A stretch of DNA of 16,825 nucleotides from JBASNZ01 sp049657775 (GTDB lineage: Bacteria > Actinomycetota > Coriobacteriia > Anaerosomatales > Anaerosomataceae), in the NCBI GenBank assembly GCA_049657775.1, contig JBASNZ010000009.1:1-16825 (forward strand), in the 5' to 3' direction. Every line of letters starts with the position of its first letter. Position 1 is the first letter of the stretch. The position numbers and the translations under genes were made by a program. Below the pieces are notes generated by a model. That model made no database searches and was not told the DNA's origin. It worked only from the letters and a program-made list of their open reading frames with translations. This document shows, in pieces, positions 7,314 through 14,862 of the stretch.

Positions 7314-8087
7314 TCAGACCTTGTGGGCGCGCAGGACCACGTGCCTGATCGCAAACGTCGTCTCGTCGCCGTCGCCTTCGGGCGCCATCCACTCGCGTAT
7401 CGTCCCTTGCGAGTCCTCCAACAGGGCACGAAGCTCGGAGACCGTCGCCGCATCGCACGACTGCCGCGCTGCCCACCGCTCCAGGACCTGCCGCTTCTCA
7501 AACTGCTCCACGGTGTCCACGGCAAATCCGACGCGCTGCAGTGTGACGGTCCATCCCTCAAGCGACAGCGCGCACACGTGGCTCGGGTCTCGCAGGCGCT
7601 CGAAGACGTTGACATAGGTTCCGGCACCCGTACTGGTGGGCACGCACTGGTCCTGGAGCACGAACCGCCCGCCCGGCTTGAGAACCCGGAGTACCTCTGC
7701 AACGAACCGATCGACATCGGGGAAGTGGTGCGCGGCGATGCGGCAGGTGACCAGGTCGAACGTTGCGTCGTCGAACGGCAGGCGCTCGGCGTCGCCTTCG
7801 ACGAACTCGATGCCGGTCACTCCCCGCTCTGCGGCGTATCCGCTCGCGACTTCGAGCATCTCGGGGGTAAGGTCGAGCGCGACCACGCGTGCGACCAGCG
7901 GGGCCAGCGCGATCGCGGTGTGCCCACCGCCGGTGGCGACATCCAGGGCGATCCAACCCGGGTCGGGGTCCGCCAACTCGACGAGACGCACCAGGTCCTC
8001 TCCGCCCGCGTGGCTCTCGCTGGTCACGTACTCGGAGGCGTGTCTGGCGAACCGCTCTCGGGAGAGAGACTTGGCGTCGTGTGTCAT
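7314..8087 (-). CDS. Class I SAM-dependent methyltransferase (Methyltransf_11/UbiE-like)
   Basis: This 257-residue protein has the class I methyltransferase fold. Motif I is LDVATGGGH (48-56) for SAM binding, followed by VALDLTPEML (69-78), the acidic EGDAERLPFDD block (97-107), and the late motif RVLKPGGRFVL (134-144). The first 45 residues resemble those of UbiE-like small-molecule methyltransferases. The substrate cannot be read from sequence. The ATG at 8087 overlaps the psuG stop in an ATGA, and GAAGGGA upstream serves as a ribosome site, so it is translationally coupled to the pseudouridine genes and is the last gene of the operon. A role in nucleoside metabolism is only suggested by that position. 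Confidence 0.88.
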   Translation of the reverse strand: MTHDAKSLSRERFARHASEYVTSESHAGGEDLVRLVELADPDPGWIALDVATGGGHTAIALAPLVARVVALDLTPEMLEVASGYAAERGVTGIEFVEGDAERLPFDDATFDLVTCRIAAHHFPDVDRFVAEVLRVLKPGGRFVLQDQCVPTSTGAGTYVNVFERLRDPSHVCALSLEGWTVTLQRVGFAVDTVEQFEKRQVLERWAARQSCDAATVSELRALLEDSQGTIREWMAPEGDGDETTFAIRHVVLRAHKV

Positions 8088-9001
8088 GCGGTTCCCTTCG
8101 AGAGTTCCGTGGCGATGCGTGCCGCCAGGCGGACGTTGTTGTACACAAGTTCCTTGTTCGCCGCCTCGCTCCCGCCTCCTGTGAGCTCGTGGATCCGTCC
8201 GAGCAGGAACGGTGTCACGTCCTTGCCGCGTACGCCCTGCTCATCGGCCTCCGCAAGCGCGCGCTCGATGACGGCGTCGATCTCGGCGTGTGGGATCTCG
8301 TGCTCGGGAGGGATGGGGTTGGCCACAACGACGCCGCCGGTGATGCCCAGGTCGCGCCGGACACCAAGGACACCCGCGATCTCGCCGGGCGTCTCGACCC
8401 GCGCGTCCACGCCGTACCCGCTCGTGCGGGTGTAGAACGCCGGGAATTCATCGGTCTGGAAACCCAGCACCGGCACACCGTACGTCTCCAGGTATTCCAG
8501 AGTAAGCCCCAGGTCCAGGACCGACTTGGCGCCGGCGCACACGACGGCAACATCGGTCCGCGCAAGCTCCTGCAGGTCCGCCGAGACGTCCATCGTGGTG
8601 GCGGCACCGCGGTGCACGCCGCCGATGCCACCGGTCGCAAAGACGCGCACGCCCGCGAGGGCCGCAACCAGCATCGTTGCCGCCACCGTGGTCGCTCCGT
8701 CGCTGCCGCGCGCCACGAGCGTGGCGATATCGCGCCGGCTCGCCTTGGGAATCCCGGGCGTGGTCGCAAGGTGCTCGATATCGTCTCGGCCGAGCCCCAC
8801 CCTGAGCACGCCACCGATGATCGCGATCGTGGCGGGCACGGCACCCTCTTCGCGCGCGACCTCCTCGGCACGAAGGGCGCACTCAAGGTTGGCAGGGTAC
8901 GGGAAGCCGTGCGAGATGATCGTGGATTCGAGCGCCACGACCGGCGCGCCGGTATCAAGCGCCGCCCCAACCCCGGGTGACACGAGTAGATGATCCATCA
9001 C
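8084..9001 (-). CDS. psuG: Pseudouridine-5'-phosphate glycosidase
   Basis: PsuG cleaves the C-C glycosidic bond of pseudouridine 5'-phosphate, giving uracil and ribose 5-phosphate. The 305-residue length matches the family (about 300-310). Family signatures are clear: ALESTIISHGFPYP with Glu25, KASRRD with Lys86, VSADLQEL with Asp142, and CAGAKSVLDLGLTLEYLET with Lys159. These align with the catalytic Glu, Lys, metal-binding Asp and Schiff-base Lys of E. coli PsuG. The C-terminal ANKELVYNNVRLA is also typical. ATG 9001 overlaps the psuK stop (ATGA); a second ATG three bases later is possible. It sits between psuK and the methyltransferase, as expected for a pseudouridine salvage operon. Cytosolic. 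Confidence 0.96.
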   Translation of the reverse strand: MMDHLLVSPGVGAALDTGAPVVALESTIISHGFPYPANLECALRAEEVAREEGAVPATIAIIGGVLRVGLGRDDIEHLATTPGIPKASRRDIATLVARGSDGATTVAATMLVAALAGVRVFATGGIGGVHRGAATTMDVSADLQELARTDVAVVCAGAKSVLDLGLTLEYLETYGVPVLGFQTDEFPAFYTRTSGYGVDARVETPGEIAGVLGVRRDLGITGGVVVANPIPPEHEIPHAEIDAVIERALAEADEQGVRGKDVTPFLLGRIHELTGGGSEAANKELVYNNVRLAARIATELSKGTA

Positions 9002-9912
9002 GACAGCATCGCCTCCATTCGGTCCAGTGCGAGTGACTCCGACACGGCCTCGCTCACGGTGCGCTCGCTCGCGAGCGCTACCGCCGCCATGGCCGATGAG
9101 AACGCTGCTGCGTGCGTGGCATCCATCCCGGCAAGCGTGGCGTACACCAGGCCCGCCATGAAGGCGTCGCCCGCGCCGGTCGCGTTGGCAACCTCCACGT
9201 GCGGCGGTACGAACATGACGCGCTCGGTTCCGAACGCCATGAGCGCGCCTGCTCCACCGGCGGTGATCACGACCCGACCGACTCCCGCCGCGATGAGCGC
9301 ATCCGCGGCCGCATCGAGGTCGTCGGGCTGCGTCCCGGCGAACGCCGCCGCCTCAAGGGCATTGCACTTGAGCGTGTGCAGCGACTTGAGCATCTTGATC
9401 GCCCGGGGCGCCTTGGCCACCGAGACAGCATCGAGCATCAGCTGCGTTGCCCCCCAGCGAACCGCGATGTGCTCGAGCGTCTCACGGGGCATATTGGTGT
9501 CGAGCACGATGATCGCCGCGTCGTCGAGCGCGGCGGCATGCGCGTCCAGTGCCGCAGGCGTGACCGCGTCGAGCGCGCGCATGTCATTGATGGCAAGCGC
9601 CATATCCCCGTCGGCGTCCATGATCGCCAGGTAGCGAGACCCGGGGACACCGGGCGCCGGTATCGGACGCACATCGATGCCGGCTGCCCGGCACTTATCG
9701 GCGAGCATCAGGGCGTCATAGCCCTCGCCGAACGCCGTCACGAGCCTCGTGCTCACGCCCAGTCTGGCAAGGTTCTCGGCTATGTTGCGGCCGACTCCCC
9801 CCGCGCTCAAGCGCACGTAGCCAGGGTTGGAGTCCGCGGCGATCAGAGGAGCGCTCGAAAACCCCATGATGTCGGTGTTGGCGCCGCCGATGACCGTAAC
9901 CGGTCCGAGCAT
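8998..9912 (-). CDS. psuK: Pseudouridine kinase (PfkB family)
   Basis: This 304-residue ribokinase/PfkB-family kinase phosphorylates pseudouridine at the 5' position, supplying PsuG. PfkB features are the N-terminal GGANTDI (9-15), GGVGRNIAENLARLG (38-52), the NALE block (184-187), and the anion-hole/catalytic motif ATGAGD with Asp249. PsuK-specific matches to the E. coli enzyme are ADSNPG (26-31), GGVGRNIA, AINDM (107-111) and HTLK.N.LEA. This and the adjacent psuG make the specific assignment strong. I start at ATG 9912, which has GGGAGGTCAC directly upstream; an open frame continuing upstream to 10101 is antisense-free coding of ppk in another frame. The gap from ppk is 16 bases, and its own stop overlaps the psuG start. 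Confidence 0.93.
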   Translation of the reverse strand: MLGPVTVIGGANTDIMGFSSAPLIAADSNPGYVRLSAGGVGRNIAENLARLGVSTRLVTAFGEGYDALMLADKCRAAGIDVRPIPAPGVPGSRYLAIMDADGDMALAINDMRALDAVTPAALDAHAAALDDAAIIVLDTNMPRETLEHIAVRWGATQLMLDAVSVAKAPRAIKMLKSLHTLKCNALEAAAFAGTQPDDLDAAADALIAAGVGRVVITAGGAGALMAFGTERVMFVPPHVEVANATGAGDAFMAGLVYATLAGMDATHAAAFSSAMAAVALASERTVSEAVSESLALDRMEAMLS

Positions 9913-9928
9913 GTGACCTCCCGCCACC

Positions 9929-12007
9929 CTATCCCCTCGCGAGCGCCAGCAGGGTGGCCTGGGCGTTGAGAGGCGCCTCTCCGGACGCCGGATGCACGCG
10001 CCGCCAGGTCCCGTCAGGTAGCATCTCGCGCGCGGCGGTGTTGTCGGCAAAGTACATGTCGAGTATCTCATCCCGGAGTCGCGCGATGAGCACCGGGTCA
10101 AGGATGGGCGCGAGTACCTCGACCCGGCGGTCGAGGTTGCGCGGCATCAGGTCCGCGCTGCCGATCAGGCATGTTGGCTCGCCGGCGTTCTCAAAGTAGA
10201 AGATGCGTGTGTGCTCCAAGAAGCGCCCGACGATGCTTCGAACGCGGATATGGTCGCTTACGCCCGGGACGCCCGGCCTCAGGCAGCAGACGCCGCGCAC
10301 GAGCAGATCGATCCTCACCCCGGCGCCTGATGCCTCGTACAGGAGTCTGATCATCTTGGGGTCGACGAGGGCGTTCATCTTGCAGCGGATGAGACCGCTC
10401 CGGCCCTCCTCGGCGTGCCCGATCTCGCGGCGGATCAGTTCCTCAAGGCCGGGGCGGATCCCTGCAGGCGCCACCAGGAAGCGTTCGTAGCAGCAGACGT
10501 CCGCCCACCCCGTGAGGTAGTTGAAGAGCGCCGTCGCGTCATCGGCCATGCTCTCGTCGCACGTGAGCAGGTCAAGGTCCGTGTACTGCAGCGCGGTCAC
10601 CGTGCTGTAGTTGCCGGTGCCCACGTGCAGGTAGCGACGGATCTTGCCGCTCTCGCGCCGCACGATAAGTGCGATCTTGGAGTGCGTCTTGAGGCCGAGC
10701 AGACCGTAGACCACGTGCACGCCCTCGGCCTCGAGCGCTCTGGCCCACTCGATGTTGCTCTCCTCGTCAAAGCGCGCCTTGAGCTCAACGAGCGCGGTGA
10801 CTTCCTTGCCTTCGAGCGCGGCATCCAGGAGCGCCTCGACGATCGGGGAGTTCCGGCCCACGCGGTACAGCGTCATCTTGATCGCGAGAACGTCGGGGTC
10901 GACCGCGGCCTGCCGGATGAGGCGCACGACAGGCTCAAAGCTCTCGAACGGACGGTGCAAGATAACGTCCCGCTCGCGGATGATCGCGAACAGATCGCAC
11001 TCCTCCTCGTCGTCTACGAGGGTTGACGGAACGACCGGCACGAAGGGCTCGTCCTTAAGATCCGGGCGGTCGAGCTTGTACAGCGCCATCAGATCGCTTC
11101 CGCCGAGTGGCGGATCGAGGATGATGACGTCTTGGCGCGTCACCTTCAGGTTCTCAAGCAGGATGTCCCTGATGAACGTGGGCATGCCCGGGCTGACCGT
11201 CACGCGAACGACCGACCCGAAGCGCCGGCGGCGCACGCCTTCCTCGATGGAGGACAGCAGGTCATCGGCCTCGAGTTCCTGGATAGCGATGTCGGCGTCC
11301 CGCGTCACACGGAAGGGGTGCGACTCGACGATGTGCATGCCAGGGAACAGCGCGTCCAGCCGTGCCGAGACGAGCTGCTCGATCCACACGAAATGATGAA
11401 GGCGTCGCCCTCCGCCCGTCTCGCCGGCCGGTGGACCCACGGGCACGAGCCGGGGCAGCGCCTTAGGTATCTTGACCCGGGCAAAGCGCTGCTCACCCGA
11501 TGCGTTTCTGATGAGGACCGCAAGGTTGAGACTCAGGTTGGAGATGTGCGGGAACGGGCGCCCGGGGTCGAACGCGAGCGGCGTAAGGACGGGGAAGACG
11601 GCCTCGTCAAAGTACGAGTCGGCTCCCGCGCGCTGCGTCGGGTCGAGGTCGTCGTAGTCGTGCAGGAAGATGCCCTCGGCCTTGAGCGCCATGCGCAGAG
11701 CCTGGAAGGCCACTCGTCCGCGGCGCAGAAGCACCGCGGAGGCGTCGCGGACCACGTCGAGTTGCTCAAGGGGGGTCAGTCCATCAGGCGAGAGTTCCGA
11801 GACCCCGGCTGCGACCTGCTGCTTGAGTCCGGCCACCCGGACCATGTAGAACTCCGCCATGTTGGAGGAGAAGATGGAGAAGAACTTGACTCGCTCAAGG
11901 AGTGGGTTCCGCTCGTCTTCGGCTTCCTCGAGCACGCGTTCCTGGAACGATAGCAGGCCGAGTTCGCGATTGATGAAGAGCGACGGGGCCTTGAGTTCAG
12001 CCGTCAT
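9929..12007 (-). CDS. ppk: Polyphosphate kinase (PPK1)
   Basis: PPK1 reversibly makes inorganic polyphosphate from ATP. The 692-residue length is that of full PPK1 proteins. Visible features are the N-terminal FINRELGLLSFQERVLEEA, the helical N domain with NMAEFYMVRVAGLK, then the two phospholipase-D-like C-terminal domains. His442 in LKTHSKIALI corresponds to the autophosphorylated His435 of E. coli, with HVGTGNYS following at 461-468. His599 in FLEHTRIFYF corresponds to His592. The IKMTLYRVG nucleotide-binding segment (376-384) is intact. ATG 12007 is preceded by GGAGGAGA. It heads the operon with psuK 16 bases behind it. The functional link to pseudouridine breakdown is not obvious and may be simple co-transcription. 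Confidence 0.97.
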   Translation of the reverse strand: MTAELKAPSLFINRELGLLSFQERVLEEAEDERNPLLERVKFFSIFSSNMAEFYMVRVAGLKQQVAAGVSELSPDGLTPLEQLDVVRDASAVLLRRGRVAFQALRMALKAEGIFLHDYDDLDPTQRAGADSYFDEAVFPVLTPLAFDPGRPFPHISNLSLNLAVLIRNASGEQRFARVKIPKALPRLVPVGPPAGETGGGRRLHHFVWIEQLVSARLDALFPGMHIVESHPFRVTRDADIAIQELEADDLLSSIEEGVRRRRFGSVVRVTVSPGMPTFIRDILLENLKVTRQDVIILDPPLGGSDLMALYKLDRPDLKDEPFVPVVPSTLVDDEEECDLFAIIRERDVILHRPFESFEPVVRLIRQAAVDPDVLAIKMTLYRVGRNSPIVEALLDAALEGKEVTALVELKARFDEESNIEWARALEAEGVHVVYGLLGLKTHSKIALIVRRESGKIRRYLHVGTGNYSTVTALQYTDLDLLTCDESMADDATALFNYLTGWADVCCYERFLVAPAGIRPGLEELIRREIGHAEEGRSGLIRCKMNALVDPKMIRLLYEASGAGVRIDLLVRGVCCLRPGVPGVSDHIRVRSIVGRFLEHTRIFYFENAGEPTCLIGSADLMPRNLDRRVEVLAPILDPVLIARLRDEILDMYFADNTAAREMLPDGTWRRVHPASGEAPLNAQATLLALARG

Positions 12008-12291
12008 AGACTTGACGTCTCCTCCGATAGGCGGTCACGGGCAGACGCGATGAGGGCGCGGAAGACTCCGGGCCGATCGTTGCCCTCCTCCACGATAAAC
12101 GATGCCACACCCTCTGCAGATGAGAATTCGCGAGCGGTATCTGACGCGCAGGCCGGTGGACGGCGCCGAGAATAGTGCGATCGATGTCGGCGGCGAACGC
12201 TCGCCAACCCAGGTGACCGAGGAGGTGCCACGCGCCTACGGCCGCGAAGACCGCGACAAGACACGTATAGCACCTGTGGCATGGTGCGCAA
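12004..12291 (-). CDS. Doubtful small ORF or gene remnant upstream of ppk
   Basis: This stretch of about 300 bases between the EamA gene and ppk holds an open frame of up to 95 codons whose TGA overlaps the ppk ATG (ATGA), the usual sign of translational coupling. Only the last 40 or so residues (from about SSAEGVASFIVEEGND to the C terminus) look protein-like. The earlier part of this frame is arginine- and serine-rich, like a shadow frame. In contrast, the next frame over, roughly 12140-12260, reads like normal protein (VAVFAAVGAWHLLGHLGW) with GC-rich third positions but has no start codon. A frameshifted or decayed gene fits both observations; so does a short genuine gene starting internally. 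I recognise no family. The ppk ribosome-binding site lies inside its 3' end. Confidence 0.3.
   Translation of the reverse strand: MRTMPQVLYVSCRGLRGRRRVAPPRSPGLASVRRRHRSHYSRRRPPACASDTAREFSSAEGVASFIVEEGNDRPGVFRALIASARDRLSEETSSL
12169..12197 (-). promoter_or_regulatory. Weak candidate promoter upstream of ppk
   Basis: On the minus strand, TTCGCC (12192-12197) and TATTCT (12169-12174) are 17 bases apart, matching the sigma-70 hexamers at 3 and 4 of 6 positions. It would give a ppk leader of about 150 bases. The support is weak and rests on spacing alone. Confidence 0.22.
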
Positions 12292-12310
12292 GCGAGTGCC
12301 GTGCCGGAGC

Positions 12311-13156
12311 CTAGCGAAGCGCGGTGAGTACGACCGCCACCAGCGCGAGCGCCACGCCCGCCTGCTGTGACGGACGCAGATGCTCGTGGAGTACTACGAA
12401 CGCGAGAACCACGATCACCACCGGGTAGAGCGAGGAGAGCACCGAGGCGACCGCGAGCGGCCCCAGGCGAAGCGCCACGAGCATCGTGACGTTTGCGATG
12501 GAGTCGAACGCCCCGGCGCCGAGGGCTGACGGGAGCGCTGGGCGCAGCGCGATGGCATGCCCGGCACGCCAGTACGCGAACGCTCCAGCAACCGCCACTG
12601 ACACGACACGGGCCACCACCAGCGGCCACAGCCCGCTCGCTGGGGCCGTTTCGGACAGGCCCACGATGCCGATCGCGAAGCTGGCGCCCGCGAGCAATGC
12701 GAGCCCGAGCGCGGGCAGATCGCGCGAACGCTCCTCGGCCGGTTCGGTCTCGGCCGAGGCGCTCACGATCACGACCGCGACCACGGCGAGCACCATCCCG
12801 CCGATCGAGAGGAGTGGTACCTGTGTGCCGCGGACGAGATCCACGAGCGCGGGGAGCGAACCCGACAGCGCGGCGGTGACCGGTGCAACGACGCTCATGC
12901 GACCGATGGAAAGCGCACCGTAGAGCGCGGTGATACCGACCGCTCCGCACACGCCGGCAAGCGCGCCCCACCACAGGTCGCTCGACGTCGGTGTTCCCCG
13001 CCACACCAGCGCAGCCACGAGCAGCATGATCCCGCTCGCGATCTGAGCGGTGGCGGTCACCGAGAATGCCGAGTCACGCTTGGAGGCCTGGCCGCCCAAG
13101 AAGTCGGACCAGCCATACGAGAATGAGGCGGCAAGGGCCAGTAGGATCATCGTCAT
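12311..13156 (-). CDS. EamA/DMT-superfamily membrane transporter
   Basis: This protein of about 281 residues is almost entirely hydrophobic, with roughly ten predicted membrane helices arranged as two repeated EamA halves. The halves are separated near residues 133-147 by the charged stretch SAETEPAEERSRD. Typical EamA features are the N-terminal LAASFSYGWSDFLGG, the end of the first half with ALSGSLPALVDLVRG, and the second-half SSLYPVVIVVLAFVVLHEHL. It would be a drug/metabolite exporter in the cytoplasmic membrane; the substrate is unknown. I chose ATG 13156 because GGAGGA lies at correct spacing; the open frame extends seven codons upstream to 13177, but that would bury the ribosome site in coding sequence. 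The helicase upstream ends in a terminator, so this is probably its own transcription unit. Confidence 0.88.
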   Translation of the reverse strand: MTMILLALAASFSYGWSDFLGGQASKRDSAFSVTATAQIASGIMLLVAALVWRGTPTSSDLWWGALAGVCGAVGITALYGALSIGRMSVVAPVTAALSGSLPALVDLVRGTQVPLLSIGGMVLAVVAVVIVSASAETEPAEERSRDLPALGLALLAGASFAIGIVGLSETAPASGLWPLVVARVVSVAVAGAFAYWRAGHAIALRPALPSALGAGAFDSIANVTMLVALRLGPLAVASVLSSLYPVVIVVLAFVVLHEHLRPSQQAGVALALVAVVLTALR

Positions 13157-13238
13157 GGTTCCTCCACGATACGCCAACGCGGTGTAGGAGCGTCACTACC
13201 GAACCGCGAACGCCGCAGCGCTGGCAACACGGTCCGGG

Positions 13239-13272
13239 GAAAGCAAACGGGCGCCGGTTTCCCGACGCCCGT
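13239..13272 (-). terminator. Rho-independent terminator of the DEAD-box helicase gene
   Basis: On the minus strand an 11-base-pair stem (ACGGGCGTCGG with CCGGCGCCCGT, one G-U pair) closes a GAAA tetraloop and is followed by TTTGCTTT. Arms lie at 13262-13272 and 13247-13257. It starts 16 bases after the helicase stop codon and precedes the EamA gene. Confidence 0.85.
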
Positions 13273-13287
13273 GCAGGTTCGTCGTGC

Positions 13288-14526
13288 CTACTTGCGCGGC
13301 GCGCGGCGAGGGCCACCCCTGCGGGCGCCCTTGCGTCCCATCACGCCGCTCGAGAACACCGCGCGCGGCGCGGTGTTGACCTTGCGCTCGGCTGCCGGCA
13401 CGATGCGGTGCGCGTAGTCGAATCCTTCGACGTCCTCGCACACGAGCGCCTCGCCAAGAACCCGCTCGATCTCGGCGAGCGTCTCGTACTCCTCGGCCGC
13501 CAGGAAGCTGATCGCGCTGCCCGACGCGCCCGCGCGGGCCGTGCGTCCGATGCGGTGGACGTAGTCCTCGGCCGTGTTGGGCAGGTCGTAGTTGATGACG
13601 TGCGAGATCTCCTCCACATCGATGCCACGCGAGACCACGTCGGTCGCCACGAGCACGCGATGGCGGCCCGACTTGAAGCCGTCGAGCGCGTTCTGGCGCT
13701 GCGCCTGAGAACGTCCGCCGTGGATGGCGGCACACGACACGCCTTCGCGCGTGAGGATCTTGTGGACGTGGTCGGCCCGGTGCTTGGTCCGGGTGAAGAC
13801 GAGCACGCGGTCGAGCGCGTCACGGTTGAGCAGGGTCACAAGAAGTTCGGCCTTCTGCTGGCCGTTGACGGGGTAGATGCGCTGCTCGACACGGTCGACC
13901 GGCGTGGCCGACGGAGCGGTCTCCACCGAGATCGGGTCGTGCAGTGTGGACTTCACGATGCGGGTGACATCCGAAGACATCGTGGCCGAGAAGAGCAGGT
14001 TCTGCCTGCTCTCGGGGACGAGCGCGATGATTTTGCGGACGTCGGGCCAGAAGCCCATGTCCAGCATGCGATCGGCCTCGTCGAGTACGAGGATCTCCAC
14101 CGAGGACAGATCGATCGATCCGCGGTTCTGGATGTCGAGCAGGCGACCGGGCGTGGCGATCACGATGTCGACGCCCTTGCGGAGCTTCTGCAGCTGCGGC
14201 TCGTAGCCGACGCCGCCGTAGATGACCGCGATGCGGTGGCCCGTGGCCTTGGATGCCTTGAGCGCCGTGTCCGCGATCTGCTGCGCGAGTTCGCGCGTGG
14301 GGGTCACGATGAGCGCATGGACGCGCCCGGACTTCTGGATACGGTCGAGGATGGGCAGCACGAACGCTGCGGTCTTGCCGGTTCCGGTCTGGGCACAGCC
14401 CACGATGTCTCTGCCGGCAAGGATGTGAGGAATCGTCTCACGCTGGATGGGGGTGGGCTCTGTATAGCCCATCGATACCACGCCTGAAAGGACGCGCGGC
14501 GACAAACCGAGCTCTTCGAAATTCAC
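13288..14526 (-). CDS. DEAD-box ATP-dependent RNA helicase, RhlE-like
   Basis: This 412-residue helicase has the complete motif set: an N-terminal Q motif (FEELGLS...GYTEPTPIQ, Gln28), motif I AQTGTGKT (45-52), Ia PTREL (76-80), Ib TPGR (125-128), DEAD (149-152), SAT (180-182), the motif V region ATDVVSRGID (294-303) and motif VI HRIGRTARAG (324-333). A short basic tail, GRKGARRGGPRRAPRK, probably binds RNA. The order and wording of motifs resemble RhlE. It unwinds short RNA duplexes in ribosome assembly or RNA decay, often at low temperature. The start is GTG at 14526 with AGGAGA six bases upstream. It lies downstream of a cold-shock gene on the same strand, behind that gene's terminator, with a candidate promoter at about 14637 and a CACGTG repeat array further upstream. 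Confidence 0.94.
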   Translation of the reverse strand: MNFEELGLSPRVLSGVVSMGYTEPTPIQRETIPHILAGRDIVGCAQTGTGKTAAFVLPILDRIQKSGRVHALIVTPTRELAQQIADTALKASKATGHRIAVIYGGVGYEPQLQKLRKGVDIVIATPGRLLDIQNRGSIDLSSVEILVLDEADRMLDMGFWPDVRKIIALVPESRQNLLFSATMSSDVTRIVKSTLHDPISVETAPSATPVDRVEQRIYPVNGQQKAELLVTLLNRDALDRVLVFTRTKHRADHVHKILTREGVSCAAIHGGRSQAQRQNALDGFKSGRHRVLVATDVVSRGIDVEEISHVINYDLPNTAEDYVHRIGRTARAGASGSAISFLAAEEYETLAEIERVLGEALVCEDVEGFDYAHRIVPAAERKVNTAPRAVFSSGVMGRKGARRGGPRRAPRK

Positions 14527-14636
14527 TTGTTCTCCTGTACTGTGGCGCTTTCCATGGCGCTACGTTGCAGACGCAGCTGATCCGATGGGGCCGAGGCACA
14601 GCACAGGACAACCGAGTCTTAAATTAGTGTCATCGC

Positions 14637-14666
14637 ATTCTAGCAGGTGGTGGGCCAAATAGCGAA
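14637..14666 (-). promoter_or_regulatory. Candidate promoter of the helicase gene
   Basis: TAGAAT on the minus strand (14637-14642) matches the -10 consensus at 5 of 6 positions, within the only AT-rich patch of this intergenic region. The -35 is weak (TTCGCT, 14661-14666, 18-base spacer). Transcription would begin near 14630 and leave a leader of about 100 bases. Confidence 0.38.
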
Positions 14667-14688
14667 TCGCTCACCGCTGTGATGTGCT

Positions 14689-14737
14689 GTCACGTGCCGT
14701 CACGTGCCGGTCACGTGCCGGTCACGTGCCGGTGACC
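14689..14737. repeat. Tandem array of GTCACGTGCCG units (four CACGTG palindromes)
   Basis: Four near-perfect copies of the 10-11-base unit GTCACGTGCC(G) run head to tail, followed by the partial unit GTGACC. The palindromic cores CACGTG start at 14691, 14701, 14712 and 14723, so they recur every 10-11 bases, about one turn of B-DNA. The array lies between the cold-shock gene's terminator and the helicase promoter, at about -60 to -107 from the inferred helicase start. It could be a multi-site protein-binding region or a slipped-strand expansion. The rest of the 335-base gap (14738-14806 and 14527-14630) shows nothing I recognise. Confidence 0.85.
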
Positions 14738-14806
14738 TACGGATGAACCGCGAACGACGGTCACTCCGGGCAGCGGATCATCGGAACCCGTCGGCCGCAA
14801 CGGACA

Positions 14807-14840
14807 AAGGAAGGCGGCCCCGGATGGGACCGCCTTCCTT
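14807..14840 (-). terminator. Rho-independent terminator of the cold-shock gene
   Basis: There is a perfect 11-base-pair inverted repeat, AAGGAAGGCGG (14807-14817) with CCGCCTTCCTT (14830-14840). The 12-base loop can form three further G-C pairs. On the minus strand the hairpin is followed by a short TTTG tract, and it begins 22 bases after the csp stop codon. Confidence 0.75.
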
Positions 14841-14862
14841 GTTAGGTTCGGGTCTTAAGAAG

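Noticed and set aside
7281..8980. Long plus-strand frames across the methyltransferase and psuG
   Set aside because: Both minus-strand genes have complete catalytic motifs and coupled starts; the plus frames have none.
9913..10101. Upstream extension of psuK into ppk
   Set aside because: It would overlap the ppk coding end in another frame; the ATG at 9912 has an ideal ribosome site and gives the normal PsuK length.
11997..13004. 335-codon minus-strand frame overlapping the EamA gene
   Set aside because: Across EamA it is the off-frame of a clear membrane protein. Only its last part, beyond 12310, is of interest and is treated separately.
13066..14487. 473-codon open frame on the plus strand
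   Set aside because: It is the complement of the helicase gene; composition is dominated by Arg, Asp, Val and His and no motif is recognisable.
14689..14737. CRISPR array
   Set aside because: Units are 10-11 bases and directly adjacent with no spacers; no cas gene is in the window.
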